This document shows positions 37,210-48,425 of a DNA stretch of 64,000 bases, piece by piece (within the stretch, counting starts at the first letter, position 1; each line of letters starts with the position of its first letter). The stretch is from Usnea hakonensis (Eukaryota; Ascomycota; Lecanoromycetes; Lecanorales; Parmeliaceae): NCBI GenBank assembly GCA_013423325.1, contig BLJB01000081.1:311-64310 (forward strand), in the 5' to 3' direction. The notes under the pieces are model-generated. The model was not told where the DNA came from. It saw only the letters and a program-made list of their open reading frames with translations, and did not search any database. Position numbers and translations under genes: made by a program.

Positions 37210-38653
37210 TCACAGTTTCTCTCTAGTTGATCTCTTCGTGTCTGCTCTCTTCTTTACGCCTTCCTGCCATTCTTTCGAAACCACAAGCTTATCGCGTTCG
37301 GATTTTGCGCTCTGTTGGCGTTGTAGGAATATTTCTTGGGACTTGAATTGACCAAGACGTTTGTCCAATTCAGCACTCACCAATTCTGCGCATGCTTTTA
37401 CTTTTTCCATTGGGAAAAGGTGTCCTCCCTCTTGAAGTAAAACCTTGGCGACTTGCCCTGCTTTGATACCTCCGCTGCCGCCGAGCCCTGCTCCTGTACG
37501 GTTGACTAGGTTCTCTTGCGTAGAGACTGTGGATATGGGGCTGGCATCGCCAAAGGTATAGAGCACCGAAGGTCGAATATAGGGAAGATACTCCTGGACA
37601 ATGCCTGGCTCGGCACGATGGAAAAGAAATTTACTTTCTATATCAAGATCCAAGTCAGGGGAGAGCAAACGCTCTATACTCCTATCGTGTGTTAGTGGCT
37701 CAAAATTAGATCGCAAATATGTCCAAGACTCTTGGTGCTTGGTCGTGGTCAGTGTGACCGAACCTTCGGGCGCAGCTGGATAGATTGCAGTAGGGGTTTT
37801 GCGGAGGCCATAGTGTAGATAGCGGTCTAAGACATCAGTATCCCAGGATGCGAAGAATTTGCTCTTCCGGATAGCTGCTTCCGCTTCCTTTCGGGAAGGC
37901 CAGATGTCTCTGCGAATGGTAGAGAGCATGGCTGCGTTTGGGCCTGGGGGAAGTTCTCTGCGAATGAAAGGCTCCATAAGTATCAGGGAAGTCAGAAGCT
38001 GAGGATGCATTATTGAAAGAAATGCTCTAATAAGACGAGTCAGTATATGGTAGAGTATTCCCAATGGCTATCGATTAACGAACAGTTGGGCGCCCCCGAA
38101 ACTATGGCCGATCCCAACGATAGGACGGGGCATTTGGTCTCTGAATTGATTGATCATGGATAATAGGTCTCTCGAATGGTCAAACCAATTTGCTGCAGCT
38201 ATTCAACATCATGCTCTCTGTGTGAAGACATCTATGACTCACGATCATCCCCAAGCAGATCTTCGTTCATGACACCACTCCCACCTTGGTGCGATACATC
38301 TGCTATCCAGACTGAACGGATCTGGAAGCCATACTTCTTTGATTGTGCAAACAATTCTCTCCAAAGAGGCTCGTAGATCTCCTGCGTATGAATATTTTAG
38401 TACACAAGGTGAAACCGTCCCCAATCATGTATTGGGCAAAGGCAAAGCTTGAGCGTACTTTAGGAAAGCCATTCGCGTGTGTTGAAACAATCGTAACAGC
38501 GGTTCTAGACTGTTCCAACGGCTCCGGTGACTTGTACTGCTTGACCGCGAGCTTTAACACACTCTCCCCCTCCGGCTTCACACCATTAGGGTATTCTCGC
38601 ACATGCTGGCACAATACTGTATGTTCAATAACTTGAAGAGCTGGCAATGCCAT
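37210..38653 (-). CDS. Alpha/beta-hydrolase, AKT2-like biosynthetic type (421 aa, 4 exons)
   Basis: Exons 38653-38459, 38381-38243, 38198-38084 and 38026-37210 close to 422 codons. The oxyanion segment is 'VSTHANGFPKEIYEPLW', and the nucleophile elbow is 'VGIGHSFGGAQL' with Ser in G-H-S-F-G. A lid-like region follows, and the late His is in 'LLQEGGHLFPME', with the acid plausibly in 'VLYTFGDASP'. The family includes peroxisomal hydrolases of fungal specialised metabolism such as the AKT2/AFT2 group of Alternaria host-selective toxin clusters, cited only as a family reference. The C-terminus REKL is a weak match to a PTS1 signal. It could hydrolyse or transfer an acyl group (for example a CoA ester). 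Divergent from the P450 gene. Confidence 0.85.
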
Positions 38654-39237
38654 GATGGGGTGCAGAGCACTTCCAGGTAGGCGATTGGTGTTGTGTAGCA
38701 GGGCTGTTAGGCAGGTGGCCCCGTGAAGTCAGCAGCGCTAAGACTAAGCTAGGAGGATTTTCTTAACAGATTGACGTCCTGTAGAGTAATTTTAACCGTC
38801 TTTTTGAAGCGCTCAGCCACTCCTTCGCTGGGCCGATAAGGTGGGTAAGGTAGCAAACAATACCAAAAGCAGCAAAAGTTCCGAGCTTTGTGATTCAGGC
38901 CCACCGTATTTACAATACTGTATCCAAAATACATTACACTAGTACCAACTCGCATCAAGCATGCGTTAGCCAGTATCAATCAGCCTTGGCGATTTTCGTC
39001 CTCGCATTCGATTGATCAGTGATCACTATTTCCCGGCGAAAGCTGCCTTAGCCAACTGGAAGAATCCTTCTCCTTTCTCTTTTGCGCACGAATCGCATTC
39101 GAGTAGCGAAATAGGCTTGGACAAAACGGAGTATTTCAGCTCAGACGGTGGCACGCTCATTGCGAGGTATAGTCATGGTTTGACATGAAGTGCTTGTCCT
39201 AAATCTTACTGTTGTACGTCCTGCAGACTCCAACGTC
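38654..39237. promoter_or_regulatory. Bidirectional promoter of the hydrolase and P450 genes
   Basis: The 584-base gap between divergent starts must contain both promoters. Two TGATCA hexamers lie seven bases apart (39013-39018 and 39020-39025); the second lies within the palindrome AGTGATCACT (39018-39027). This spacing could suit a dimeric regulator. Confidence 0.45.
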
Positions 39238-41146
39238 ATGCTACAACTATCGTTTGACCATGGAGCCATGATCTATCGCGTCTCTACTTACTTGTGGAAG
39301 CATCAATTCCTTACGCTTCTTGGACTACTCTGCGTTTATATTCTCTTCGTTCGGTATCGTAGGGGACTCCGCGACATTCCTGGACCATGGTTGGCAAGTA
39401 TCTCCAGCATCTGGCGGTTCGCTGTCGTATGGAAACAAGATATGCCAGCGACAAGCATCAAGCTCCATGCAAAACACGGGCCATTGGTGAGGATCGGGCC
39501 TCATCATGTATCGGTAGCAGATCCAGAGGCTGTCAAGATCATTTACGGCACAGATGGTAGATACCAAAAGGTTCCGAGGCAGTGTCAACTTTGTAGAGTC
39601 TGGCTGACTAGAATTGCCAGACAGCATTCTATCAAACAGCTCAAGCCCGTTACGAGGGAAATGTGCTCTCCAATATGTTTGCATCCTCAGGCGGTGAGGA
39701 TCACGCTCGCCTGAGAAGAGCTACAGGACACGTGTATTCAATGACTGCGATAACCGAATTGGAATCTCTTGTGGACTCGTGTGTGCAGATGTTCCTCTCT
39801 AGGCTCCAGTCGTCAGCCTCGGAAGGCACATCCCTTGAGATAGATGCTTGGCTTCAGTATTACTCTTTTGACTGCCTCGGCTCGCTCAGCTTCTCTCAAG
39901 ACGTTGGCTTCCTCTCCTCCGGTAGCGATGTTGGTTTGATGATCAACGCTGTTGATCGAATCTTTGATTACGTCGCTGTCGTAAGTGGTCTGCCAACGAA
40001 ACCAAGACTACTCTTTTTAATGGATATTTTTAGGTTGGTCAAATACCGATACTCGATAAGTTTTTACTTGGGAATCCACTGTTGGCCATCTTAAAACCAG
40101 AGAAGCAGAGATCAGGGGGTATTCTGAATGTGTGACTGACTTTTCCTGAATATGGTTTCCCCACTATCTTGGCAAACAAAGTTCTACTGACATCCTTTTA
40201 CTTTCAGTTCGCCATTGAAAAGGTTCACTCTCGTCAGAAACAACCGCTCGACTCGAAAGACATACTAAATCGGCTCTTTGAAATTCATAAATCAGACCCT
40301 GAAAAATTCAGCTTCCGCGAGATTGTTGGGACCATGAGCATAAATGTGTAAGAGATCCTAAAATCTTTCAAGTCGCAGAACTTGCAGCAGCAGCTGAATA
40401 AATACAGATTCGCCGGACATGACGCCCTGGCTATAAGCATGCGAACAATTCTCTATTATCTTTGCAGATACCCCGAACCATGCTCTACACTTAGTCATGA
40501 GATTCGAACAGCCGATGCTAGTGGCCTTCTGTCTCCAATAGCTACTTATGCGGAAGCAATAAGTCTACCATATCTGTACGTCTCCCCACAAGCCCACCCT
40601 TCAAAGACAAATGGCTACTGCTGAGTGGACGTCACACAGTGTCGCAGTCATCAACGAAGCCTTCCGCATACACCCCGCAGTTGGTCTCATCCTCGAGCGT
40701 TATGTTCCGTCTGGTGGAGAAACCATATCCGGCGTTCACATCCCGGAGGGTACTATCGTTGGTATCAATGCATGGGTCCTTCACCAAAACAAGGAAATAT
40801 TTGGAGAGGATGCTCAATGTTTTCGACCTGAGCGGTGGATAGAGTCCAGTCCGGGCCAGCTCAAGGAAATGCGTCGGAACCTATTCACCGTGAGTAGACG
40901 CACGCTGTTTCAAGCACACGTTCATTCTCCAGCTGACATGAGCCATCATCGTTATAGTTTGGCGCTGGTTCGCGGGCCTGCATTGGCAAAAACATCGCCC
41001 TGTTCGAGATCTACAAACTTGTGCTGGAGATATGCAGGAACTTTGATTTCCAACTCGCCAATCCTGAACGCGAGTGGCATGTTCAGGGAAGCTGGGTGAC
41101 AAAGCAGACGGAGATGGACATGTTATTCATTCAGCACAAGCGATGA
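39238..41146 (+). CDS. Cytochrome P450 monooxygenase (511 aa, 7 exons)
   Basis: Exons 39238-39570, 39621-39980, 40034-40129, 40208-40347, 40408-40575, 40640-40889 and 40958-41146 close to 512 codons. A membrane anchor ('FLTLLGLLCVYILFV') is followed by the 'IPGPW' hinge. The K-helix is 'VINEAFRIHP' (E-x-x-R), 'FRPERWI' is the PERW motif and FGAGSRACIG is the haem loop with its Cys ligand. It resembles the pisatin-demethylase-like group of fungal P450s. The I-helix reads FAGHDALAIS where A-G-x-D-T-T is normal: both threonines, including the one that helps deliver protons to oxygen, are replaced. The protein is otherwise intact, so this may mark unusual chemistry rather than decay. It presumably acts at the ER on the cluster's product. 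The reaction cannot be told from sequence. Confidence 0.9.
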
Positions 41147-42859
41147 TGGTGGCTATGCGCTTTTCCCACTGCCAGGGTTCCAAGAGACCAACACGGGGAA
41201 GCACTTCGAGCTACTCCTTCTCATTTGAGGAGAAGTATATGGATGGATACGGGCCCTAGCGTCACGTCGACAAATTTCCTTTCATTACTCTCCGATGCAT
41301 ACAACATGGAGCACACTGCTCATTTATTTCCGTGCTCAGTACCCTCTTCTAACAGGTATCATAGATTGGAGCCACCCTTCTACATCGTCCTAGTAATATT
41401 CGGTGCTAATATAGAACCAAGAGTAGTATCCGCCGCAATCTCAAACAGAACCCATCTTTCCCTGCCACTCATCTTTCATTCGAACATCAAATACTCCAAG
41501 CTCTATCATCCCTACCCCTCCCTCACCAACAAGAGTCTCTACCACCACCTACCATTCCACCCCGCCCCCCATTCATGCCAAAACCCACAAGAAAACCGAA
41601 GACTCCGTCCTCCACACATCTACACCACCACTATTACGACAAATAAAAACCCACACATAACCAGCCCCCCTCCATCCTACCCAGATCTCCAAATCACAGG
41701 TCCCGCCTCCAAATCACACCTTACATCAGTTACTATATCAAAGCAATCAAAACAAGCAACATCCATCGCGTTTCCAATTCCGCATCTGCGCTTGCGAAAA
41801 GACAGGCCCAAACTTCACAGGGTGAAAGTCCGTTTTCTCAGACCATCATTTGACTACCTTACCTAGCTGCAACCAGGCGCTCAATAGTATCCCCTCCCCA
41901 AGTTCCACGCTCTGGTCCAGATCGATTAGAAGAGAAGAACGCAATATCACTCTAGCCAAGCGAGACGCCTCCACAACTCTCCCAGACTACCCTTCGGAAT
42001 CCCCCATCCGCCCTACAACTCTCTACTACATAAAAACCCTATCCATCCTCCATCTTTCCTCCTTTTAAGATATTCCAATTCTCTATTCTCAAACGAAGAA
42101 AGAGTCCCGACCCAATCATCACCTCTGCGCCCACTTCGCAATGTACAATCGACTCGAATAGCTTTCCCCTCCAGATCATCCTCCCAAAGCTATTTCACAT
42201 CACCAGCAGGTCTCTTAATCCGACCCAACGGGACGGGGACCATCCCCCCAAGCGCCCACCCCCCCCTCAGCACCAACCCTCCCTTCACAACCCGCCCCAT
42301 CAGCCCCCCCATCCCCGTCCATCCCCACCCCCTTCCCACTCCCCCCCATCACGCAACCCAACCCAACCCCTCAGCGCTCATTTCACCACCCCTCCTCCCC
42401 CACTCCTTGCTTTCCAGGAAATATCCCCCCTCCCCCCCTCCTTACTTTCCACGAAAATCCCTCCACAACACCGTCCGAGCAACCCCACAAGCCCAGGCTA
42501 CAATCCTACAACTCAAATCAGCATTACTAGCAGATTTACGAATGCGATGTGTTGGACGGAGCGACTGTGGGGGGCTATGGGTTGTTGGATGGATGTGGGG
42601 AGGGAGGAAGGAAGGAAGGGTGCAGGTTTTTTTGTGAGGGGGAAGGGGGTGGGGGTGTTTGGTGGGGGTTGGGTGGGGTGGGGTGTTTGGAGGATGGTGG
42701 TGTGCGCTAGTGAGGTTTGTTGTTGGAGGTGTTGTAGTGCTCAAGGTGGTTGATCAGGGTTTGCGAAAATGATCATACATTATAACCATGCATTGAGATC
42801 CTATATTGTGCTTTAAAGTCCGATGATAGAGGTACAGCCCTCCCTTTGCCTCTTCCACC
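41147..42859. other. Non-coding spacer with extreme strand asymmetry
   Basis: From about 41340 to 42540 the + strand is C-rich and poor in G, with C runs around 42230-42450. At about 42545 it switches abruptly to G-rich and C-poor until about 42740, with many GGGG runs (42640-42690). Open frames here are low-complexity by-products. The G-rich part could form quadruplexes. Confidence 0.7.
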
Positions 42860-45800
42860 CTATGCCTTGGTTTTCTGACTCCGCTCGTTCAACACTTTAT
42901 CGTAGAGCTTCCTTGCTTTATAGTCAAGATTTTCAGTATTCACAAGCTTTGGATCCGCACCATTTTCAAGAAGGAATATGATCCTCTCGTCAAGTTGAGA
43001 TGTTTCATTCGCGCGTTCCGTATACTCACTCTCCAGAATCGGATTACTTCCAACCCATGCCAATACGTGTTCTAACGCAACGCCATGTCTTCTTTTGAGA
43101 GTCACTTGAGCGTTGACATCAGCACCATACTTCAATAGTAATTCCGCGATACTGTAGTAGGGACCTTTAGATAAAGCTCGTGATAGGGCGGTGCCAGAAA
43201 AATCACCACTAAGGATAGTCACATCACATTCAGCATTGACATCGACTCCCCGATTGAGGAGAATCTGAACAATCTCATACCTGCCGAAGGAGCAGGCAGT
43301 GACGAGCGCTTTCGAGCCATTTGGAGAGCTAATTGATGCTCCTCTATCTAGCAATAATCGCACAATTTCAACGTTTCCTTGGGCTGAAGCTACGGCTAGA
43401 GCTGTCATACTGCCCAGATTTTGTGTATCCATGGCAGCACCATTGTCAAGCAGGATTCGTGTGATTTGTATGAAACCCACTTCAGATGCGTACACAAGTG
43501 CTGTGGATCCAAAATCGCTCTGAGCATTGACTTCAGCTCCATGGTCGAGAAGGAATTGTAAGTCTTCCACGCGCTCGTGATGACTTGATGCGACCCACAT
43601 CAAAGGGGTCGCGCCTCTTTCGTCTTTCGGGTTGACATGAGCCCCTTCCAATATCAATTTTCGCATGATTCTTGGCAGAGAGAAGCGTACCGCGTAATGT
43701 AATGGCAAAAATCTGCCCTGGGAGTCCCTGAAGTAATGATAATCATTAAAGATTCCTAGCCAAGCAGGCATTTCGGGTCTGTCGCTCCGGAGAAGCCTTT
43801 CACACAGAGAGATTATTCTCCCATTCTCTCGAGCGTTTCTGGCATGTACACCCCAATTGTTGGCTGCGTATGAATCCAAAGGATAGTCTTCACAGATGAC
43901 AAGTCTATCCCTACTGATTTGAGGTGAATCGAGATGAATACTATAAGCAATGCAACTCTCGGCGATAAGAATATTGGCCCGCATCTTATCAAGAGCAAAT
44001 CTCCCCAATGGTCCGTTGTAAAGTCTTGGCGACTCCAAAAACTCACGGACGGAGAAATGCGCAAATTGCAACGATTCTTTCTCCCAGGGATTTCTCGGGC
44101 GTATCGAAACTAGGCTAGAACAAACTTCAAGGAGGTCCTGGGGATCTTGAAGCCGTCTCTCAAAATCAACCAGAGGGTCACTTTCCATATCCACGGTAAG
44201 CACGTCGACAATTTCATTTAGGGACAGGGGAACTACTGAATATGCAAGCCATTGCAATATTGTGGCAACTTGATTTCCGTAGCCTTTATTGACGATGTTC
44301 TGCAAGATTCGGGCATAAGTATCGTCCAGATCTTTTGGCAAAGATCGTAATGCTTTGCGAAGATCAGATATACTGAGACAGTTTCTTAGCGCATCAAGCT
44401 GGCATTTGACCCATTGGAACCTGGCCGTAGGTTCAGTGACGCTCTTTGAGAGCTTTCAAGGTCGTGATGACTTACATGCCGTCAGCCTTTCCTACTAGGA
44501 CCTCTTCGATTTCAGCATGTATCTCCGGCTTCTGCCATTTTTGCAACCTGCGGTCTTTGCATATTCGGCCTTGGACATAAGCACGAATGTCATCTTTGAC
44601 TAGCGTGCTCCGTATGCAAAGTTTATGCTCATCGTCAAGGAGCGTGGACATCGAGTCTTCGATTTCTTTTTCCCTTCGACTTGTGACCAGCATATGCAAG
44701 CTAGCAATATTTAAAGTAACCAAATTCTCAACGTTCGCCAGCAGTTCTGCAGGTTGTTTGCATTCGTCTAATGCATCTACAAGGATAAACACGTCCGTAA
44801 AAATTTCAGCGATATCTTTGAGAGCTTTTAAACTCATTGTCAGTGACGGCTGCGATGTACCGCTGCCACATGCAGAATATAATGCGTCCAGCACCTTGAA
44901 TGCGTCAAGGCTTTGTAGCGATAATTGGGTAACAAGTGAGCGTAACATTGCGTCGCAGACTTGCTGATCCTGACATTTGAAATCAAAATAGAAGTACGCA
45001 ATGCCAATTCGCTTTTGAGTCGATAGGCTGTGTAATTGCAAGACTCTTTCAATGGCTGTCGAGCAAAGGACTGTTTTCCCGCACCCAGGTATGCCATGAA
45101 GCCAGAGAAGAGAGTTTGGATCATGGACCCACTTGCTGAATACTCTACTATTAGTGAACCAAGAACCGGTGCCTGGCTGCCTGTCCTTTAGTGTCTCGTA
45201 AAATTTTGAAGATGGGTCTGTTGCGCGAAGCCAGTTTAGAACTTGCTGCCGGTGAGTATCTAGTAGCTATTAATCGAGAAGTTGCTACTGTACACAAACA
45301 ACTAAGCTTACCAAGATATATTGACGAGAGACTTGTTTGTATGTCCTGGGTGTTGTCATGAATAGCTAGAATCGATGTCCTGATCCAAATATTACCTTAG
45401 AGACGCAACCAACAGCTAGGCTTGAAAGATCATCACAAAGAACAACAACTACCTACGTCTGATCCGTTGCAACAACTACATTGATTGTGCTCTTGAATCT
45501 TTCAATGCCAGCAAGGGCCTTCTCTGTATCTTCTTTCCTCAAAGGCCAGGTCAGTGCCTGGACTAAGCCTCTCCGCTTCGAGCCAGAGGGACCAATCCAT
45601 TCCGGGGGAGTGAGCTTCGTAGTCAGATTGTTAAGCTCGGTGCGGCATTTGTTTAAAATTCCCGTATCTGGATCGCAGAGCGATTTCAAGGCCGGTAGAC
45701 GAGATCTGGCATCCGAGCTTGGTGATTCAGCCTTGTCTGCGAGCTCCTCAAGAGTCCGGAGAACATTTCGAAGCGCGCGGACCTCTTCAAGTACACGGGA

Positions 45801-45914
45801 GAGTTCCCAGCTGGAGCCTTTGACGGCTGAGCGGTAATCACAGCAGATGGAGATGACTGCTTCGGCAGCTTGGAGGACTGTGATAACGCTTGCAGTGATA
45901 CTTAGTGGGTCCAT
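42860..45914 (-). CDS. NLR-like STAND protein: N-terminal HeLo-like/Fungal_N, NACHT, ankyrin repeats
   Basis: The N-terminal exon (45914-45457) begins MDPLSITASVITVLQAAEAV, typical of the fungal STAND N-terminal domain. Small exons follow ('TLAVGCVSK' from 45420, 'DIQTSLSSIYL' near 45320). The NACHT exon has 'HRQQVLNWL', 'SLLWLHGIPGCGKTVLCSTA' with the Walker A Lys, 'IAYFYFDFK', and 'VFILVDALDEC' with Walker B acids. A further intron near 44342-44470 leads to 'SLPKDLDDTYARIL', a winged-helix region, and then about seven ankyrin units ('LHYAVRFSLPRIMRKLILEG', 'LVYASEVGFIQITRILLDNG', 'LAVASAQGNVEIVRLLLDRG' and others). Fungal NLRs of this design sense non-self or damage signals through the repeats and act through the N-terminal domain. 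Total roughly 900-950 residues. No frameshift is seen; the small exons are the least certain part. Confidence 0.87.
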
Positions 45915-46303
45915 TGCAGACTAGCAAAAGATCTTGTGCACTTGTACACCGAACGATGGTGCCTCACACCTAGCATTAGGTTAGCTGACGGCTAGTCGCT
46001 GAAGAAGTGTAGTTAAAACAAGGTGTTGGGGCCATCTTGTCGCCTTGTTTTACTAGCGCTTACCCCACTGATAAGAGAGGCTAGAGGGGGTCCCAGCAGG
46101 AAGGTGGTTGGCTCAGATTTGGTCTAGTTGCATGAACTAGCGTAGGACAAAGGTAATAACTGGGCATTGAGATCAACACTCATAGATCCGCTATGGTACA
46201 TAAGACTTCCATTACATACCACTATAGCTACATTGCTAGACGACTCGACAGGCTCACTCGTGGGGTGAGATAAACTTGAACACTTCGCACCGTGGCCCTA
46301 TCC
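45915..46303. other. Short intergenic region
   Basis: About 390 bases upstream of the NLR-like gene and downstream of the monooxygenase stop. No gene or clear motif. Confidence 0.35.
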
Positions 46304-47551
46304 CTAGTTGATTTTGTACCACCAAAGAAAGCTCCGTCTAATAAATCCAACAAACCAGAGGGGAAGCACAATCTCGACGATCCACCCCAGCAGCGAAGCC
46401 ATCGCCCTCCTTATCCAACTATCAATCACAGTATGGGGCGCTCCAGCGGTGAAGTACATGTCCTTGGTATTGCCCAAAGAAAGTTTCTGCTCCTTTGTAG
46501 CCCTCGTCATCATTTCGTCTTCAAACTTGCTGACCTTACTGTCCAGAGCGGTAAGGCTATCTTTAGATTCGATAATGGCATGCGCCAAATTCAGAGCGTC
46601 TTCCATGGCAACATTGACTCCTTCGCCTGCATGTGGCGTCATTAGATGGGCAGCATCACCGATGAGAGTCACTTTTGCTTTGTGCGTCCATCGATGCCCA
46701 GGAGGCAAGATATAGTAAGATCGAGAGATGAATTCGGTTTCATCTGCCACCTGAGTGAGCTTCACCAGCGGTTTCGCCCAGTCTTTGTATTCTTCTTTCA
46801 TGGCCTGCTTCACCTCGCTCGCATTGTGTACATCATACCCGCACGTATCTTTCCAGTCCTCGTCTCTCTGGCCTGACGCGTAGATAATAATTGTTCCATC
46901 ACCTCTTTGCTGGGCGCTCACACCCTTGCCGTCAGAGTAGACGAAGAGGGATCCGCGATTGACAAGCTTGAAAAGGTCCGGGTGGCTTTTTTCGGCGTCA
47001 TGGACGAAGAAGTCGTAACCGCCCAGCCCGACGAATTGTGGTTTGACATCGGTGAGTACGGGCCGTACTTTGCTCCAGGCACCATCCGCACCGACGATGA
47101 GATCGAAACCTGTCTCGACACCATGATCGAAGTGCAGTGATAGGCTACCCGGGTCTACTTTTCGTAAACGGCAATTCCACCTTATTGTTTCTTCCGGCAA
47201 CGAGTCCACTAAAATATCGCGGAGCCTAGCTCGATCGATCTCTGGTCTGCCCCGACTCGAAGCCTCTGTTGTGCCTCCAAGTTTGAGCACGCTGACAAGA
47301 TTCTTGTCTGTCACATTCATCGCTTCGCCGTCATAGCGAGCGTATCGCGAGTATTCTTTGTATAAATCTGCTTCTCTTAAGGCTTTGAGCCCAGTGTCTG
47401 TATGTAGATCTAGTGTTCCCCCCTGCGCGCGGACGGACATGGTGGATTCGCCTTCGAATACTGTAACGGGAATGGAGGCACGTGTGAGGAGGCGGGCAAG
47501 GGTGCAGCCGGCGGGACCTGCGCCAATGATGGCGACTTTGGGAGGAGGCAT
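46304..47551 (-). CDS. FAD-dependent aromatic monooxygenase, TetX/UbiH-like (415 aa)
   Basis: A single exon. The FAD-binding fold starts at residue 7 with 'AIIGAGPAGCTLARLL' and the acidic end 'VTVFE'. The central motif 'DLIVGADGAWSKVR' is the conserved D-G sequence, and 'VTLIGDAAHLMTPHAGEGVN' is the second FAD contact. The family hydroxylates aromatic or polycyclic substrates with NAD(P)H and O2. The C-terminal region includes a hydrophobic stretch (about 20 residues ending 'WFVGFIRRSFLWWYKIN') that may anchor it in a membrane. No close biosynthetic partner lies next to it; it is 5 kb from the P450, so membership in the 25-41 kb cluster is possible but unproven. Confidence 0.9.
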   Translation of the reverse strand: MPPPKVAIIGAGPAGCTLARLLTRASIPVTVFEGESTMSVRAQGGTLDLHTDTGLKALREADLYKEYSRYARYDGEAMNVTDKNLVSVLKLGGTTEASSRGRPEIDRARLRDILVDSLPEETIRWNCRLRKVDPGSLSLHFDHGVETGFDLIVGADGAWSKVRPVLTDVKPQFVGLGGYDFFVHDAEKSHPDLFKLVNRGSLFVYSDGKGVSAQQRGDGTIIIYASGQRDEDWKDTCGYDVHNASEVKQAMKEEYKDWAKPLVKLTQVADETEFISRSYYILPPGHRWTHKAKVTLIGDAAHLMTPHAGEGVNVAMEDALNLAHAIIESKDSLTALDSKVSKFEDEMMTRATKEQKLSLGNTKDMYFTAGAPHTVIDSWIRRAMASLLGWIVEIVLPLWFVGFIRRSFLWWYKIN

Positions 47552-48425
47552 GAGGAGGAAGGGTGTGCTTTCGTGAGCTTTAGCAGAAGAGGATTGTGTA
47601 ATTCAGCAGCAGGGGCGGCGCTTATAACGCGCTCTGGAATTGCTTGTTAGTTTTGCGGCTTCGACACATCTGAACCAAAATTAGCCTTTAAAGAGCCAAT
47701 GTGTCTCTTAACGGACTCTATCAAAGTCCTGGAGACCGAGGACCATACTTGAAGAGCCGTTATTGGCCCTGAGATTAGGGTGGTGCTAATTGCCAGACGA
47801 CCACGCCATGTTCAGTACCAACACGGTAATTCCAACAGTACAGTGACCTTGTTAGTCTCTACCACACACTTGGCACATATTTTGCCTCATTGCTGCTATG
47901 GCAAATTGGCCAAGTATGTGTGGACGCATAAGACTACTCTGAGAGAAGTCGTGTGGAATTCGGCGGACGGTGTTGACGATAGGACCATCACTTCCTTTCA
48001 AGATTAACCCTAAAATTACCTCTAAAGTGGCCCTGCAAGGCGGCCCCTAGCCCCCTATTTAGCCCCCGAAGAGGCTGATAATTTTCCTTCCTCGTATCAA
48101 TTAGGGCATCTTGAATACGATATCCGCTATATCGCGTACGATACAACATATACCGAATATCGTTGTAGCGGATATTTACAGTGCGGAGACTTCATATCCA
48201 TGCCCGTAGCGCTTGCCCATCTTAGCTGCGCTTCTGATCTGCGGCAAAACATTCGACCTTCCACGCGCATGCCATGTTCTCTCTTACTCTCCATGAAGCC
48301 CCTCATATTCATTCCTGTTCCGATTATAGTAGCATCATCATTTTAAAACACTTAACCTCCGGGCAGCCTTGAAGCAGCCAACCAGCATTGATACATTACA
48401 ACCTATCGATAATCCCCCCTTAGTG
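47552..48425. other. Divergent promoter region
   Basis: Between the divergent monooxygenase and GH76 genes. It contains a perfect 10-bp inverted repeat, ATATCCGCTA (48120-48129) and TAGCGGATAT (48166-48175). No gene is recognised. Confidence 0.45.

Noticed and set aside
41225..42068. Two long + strand frames after the P450 gene
   Set aside because: They exist only because the strand is poor in G and so lacks TGA/TAG; the product is low-complexity Pro/Ser/His without a family.
46304..47551. Membership of the FAD monooxygenase in the 25-41 kb cluster
   Set aside because: It is separated from the P450 by the skewed spacer and the NLR-like gene; nothing in the sequence ties it to the cluster.
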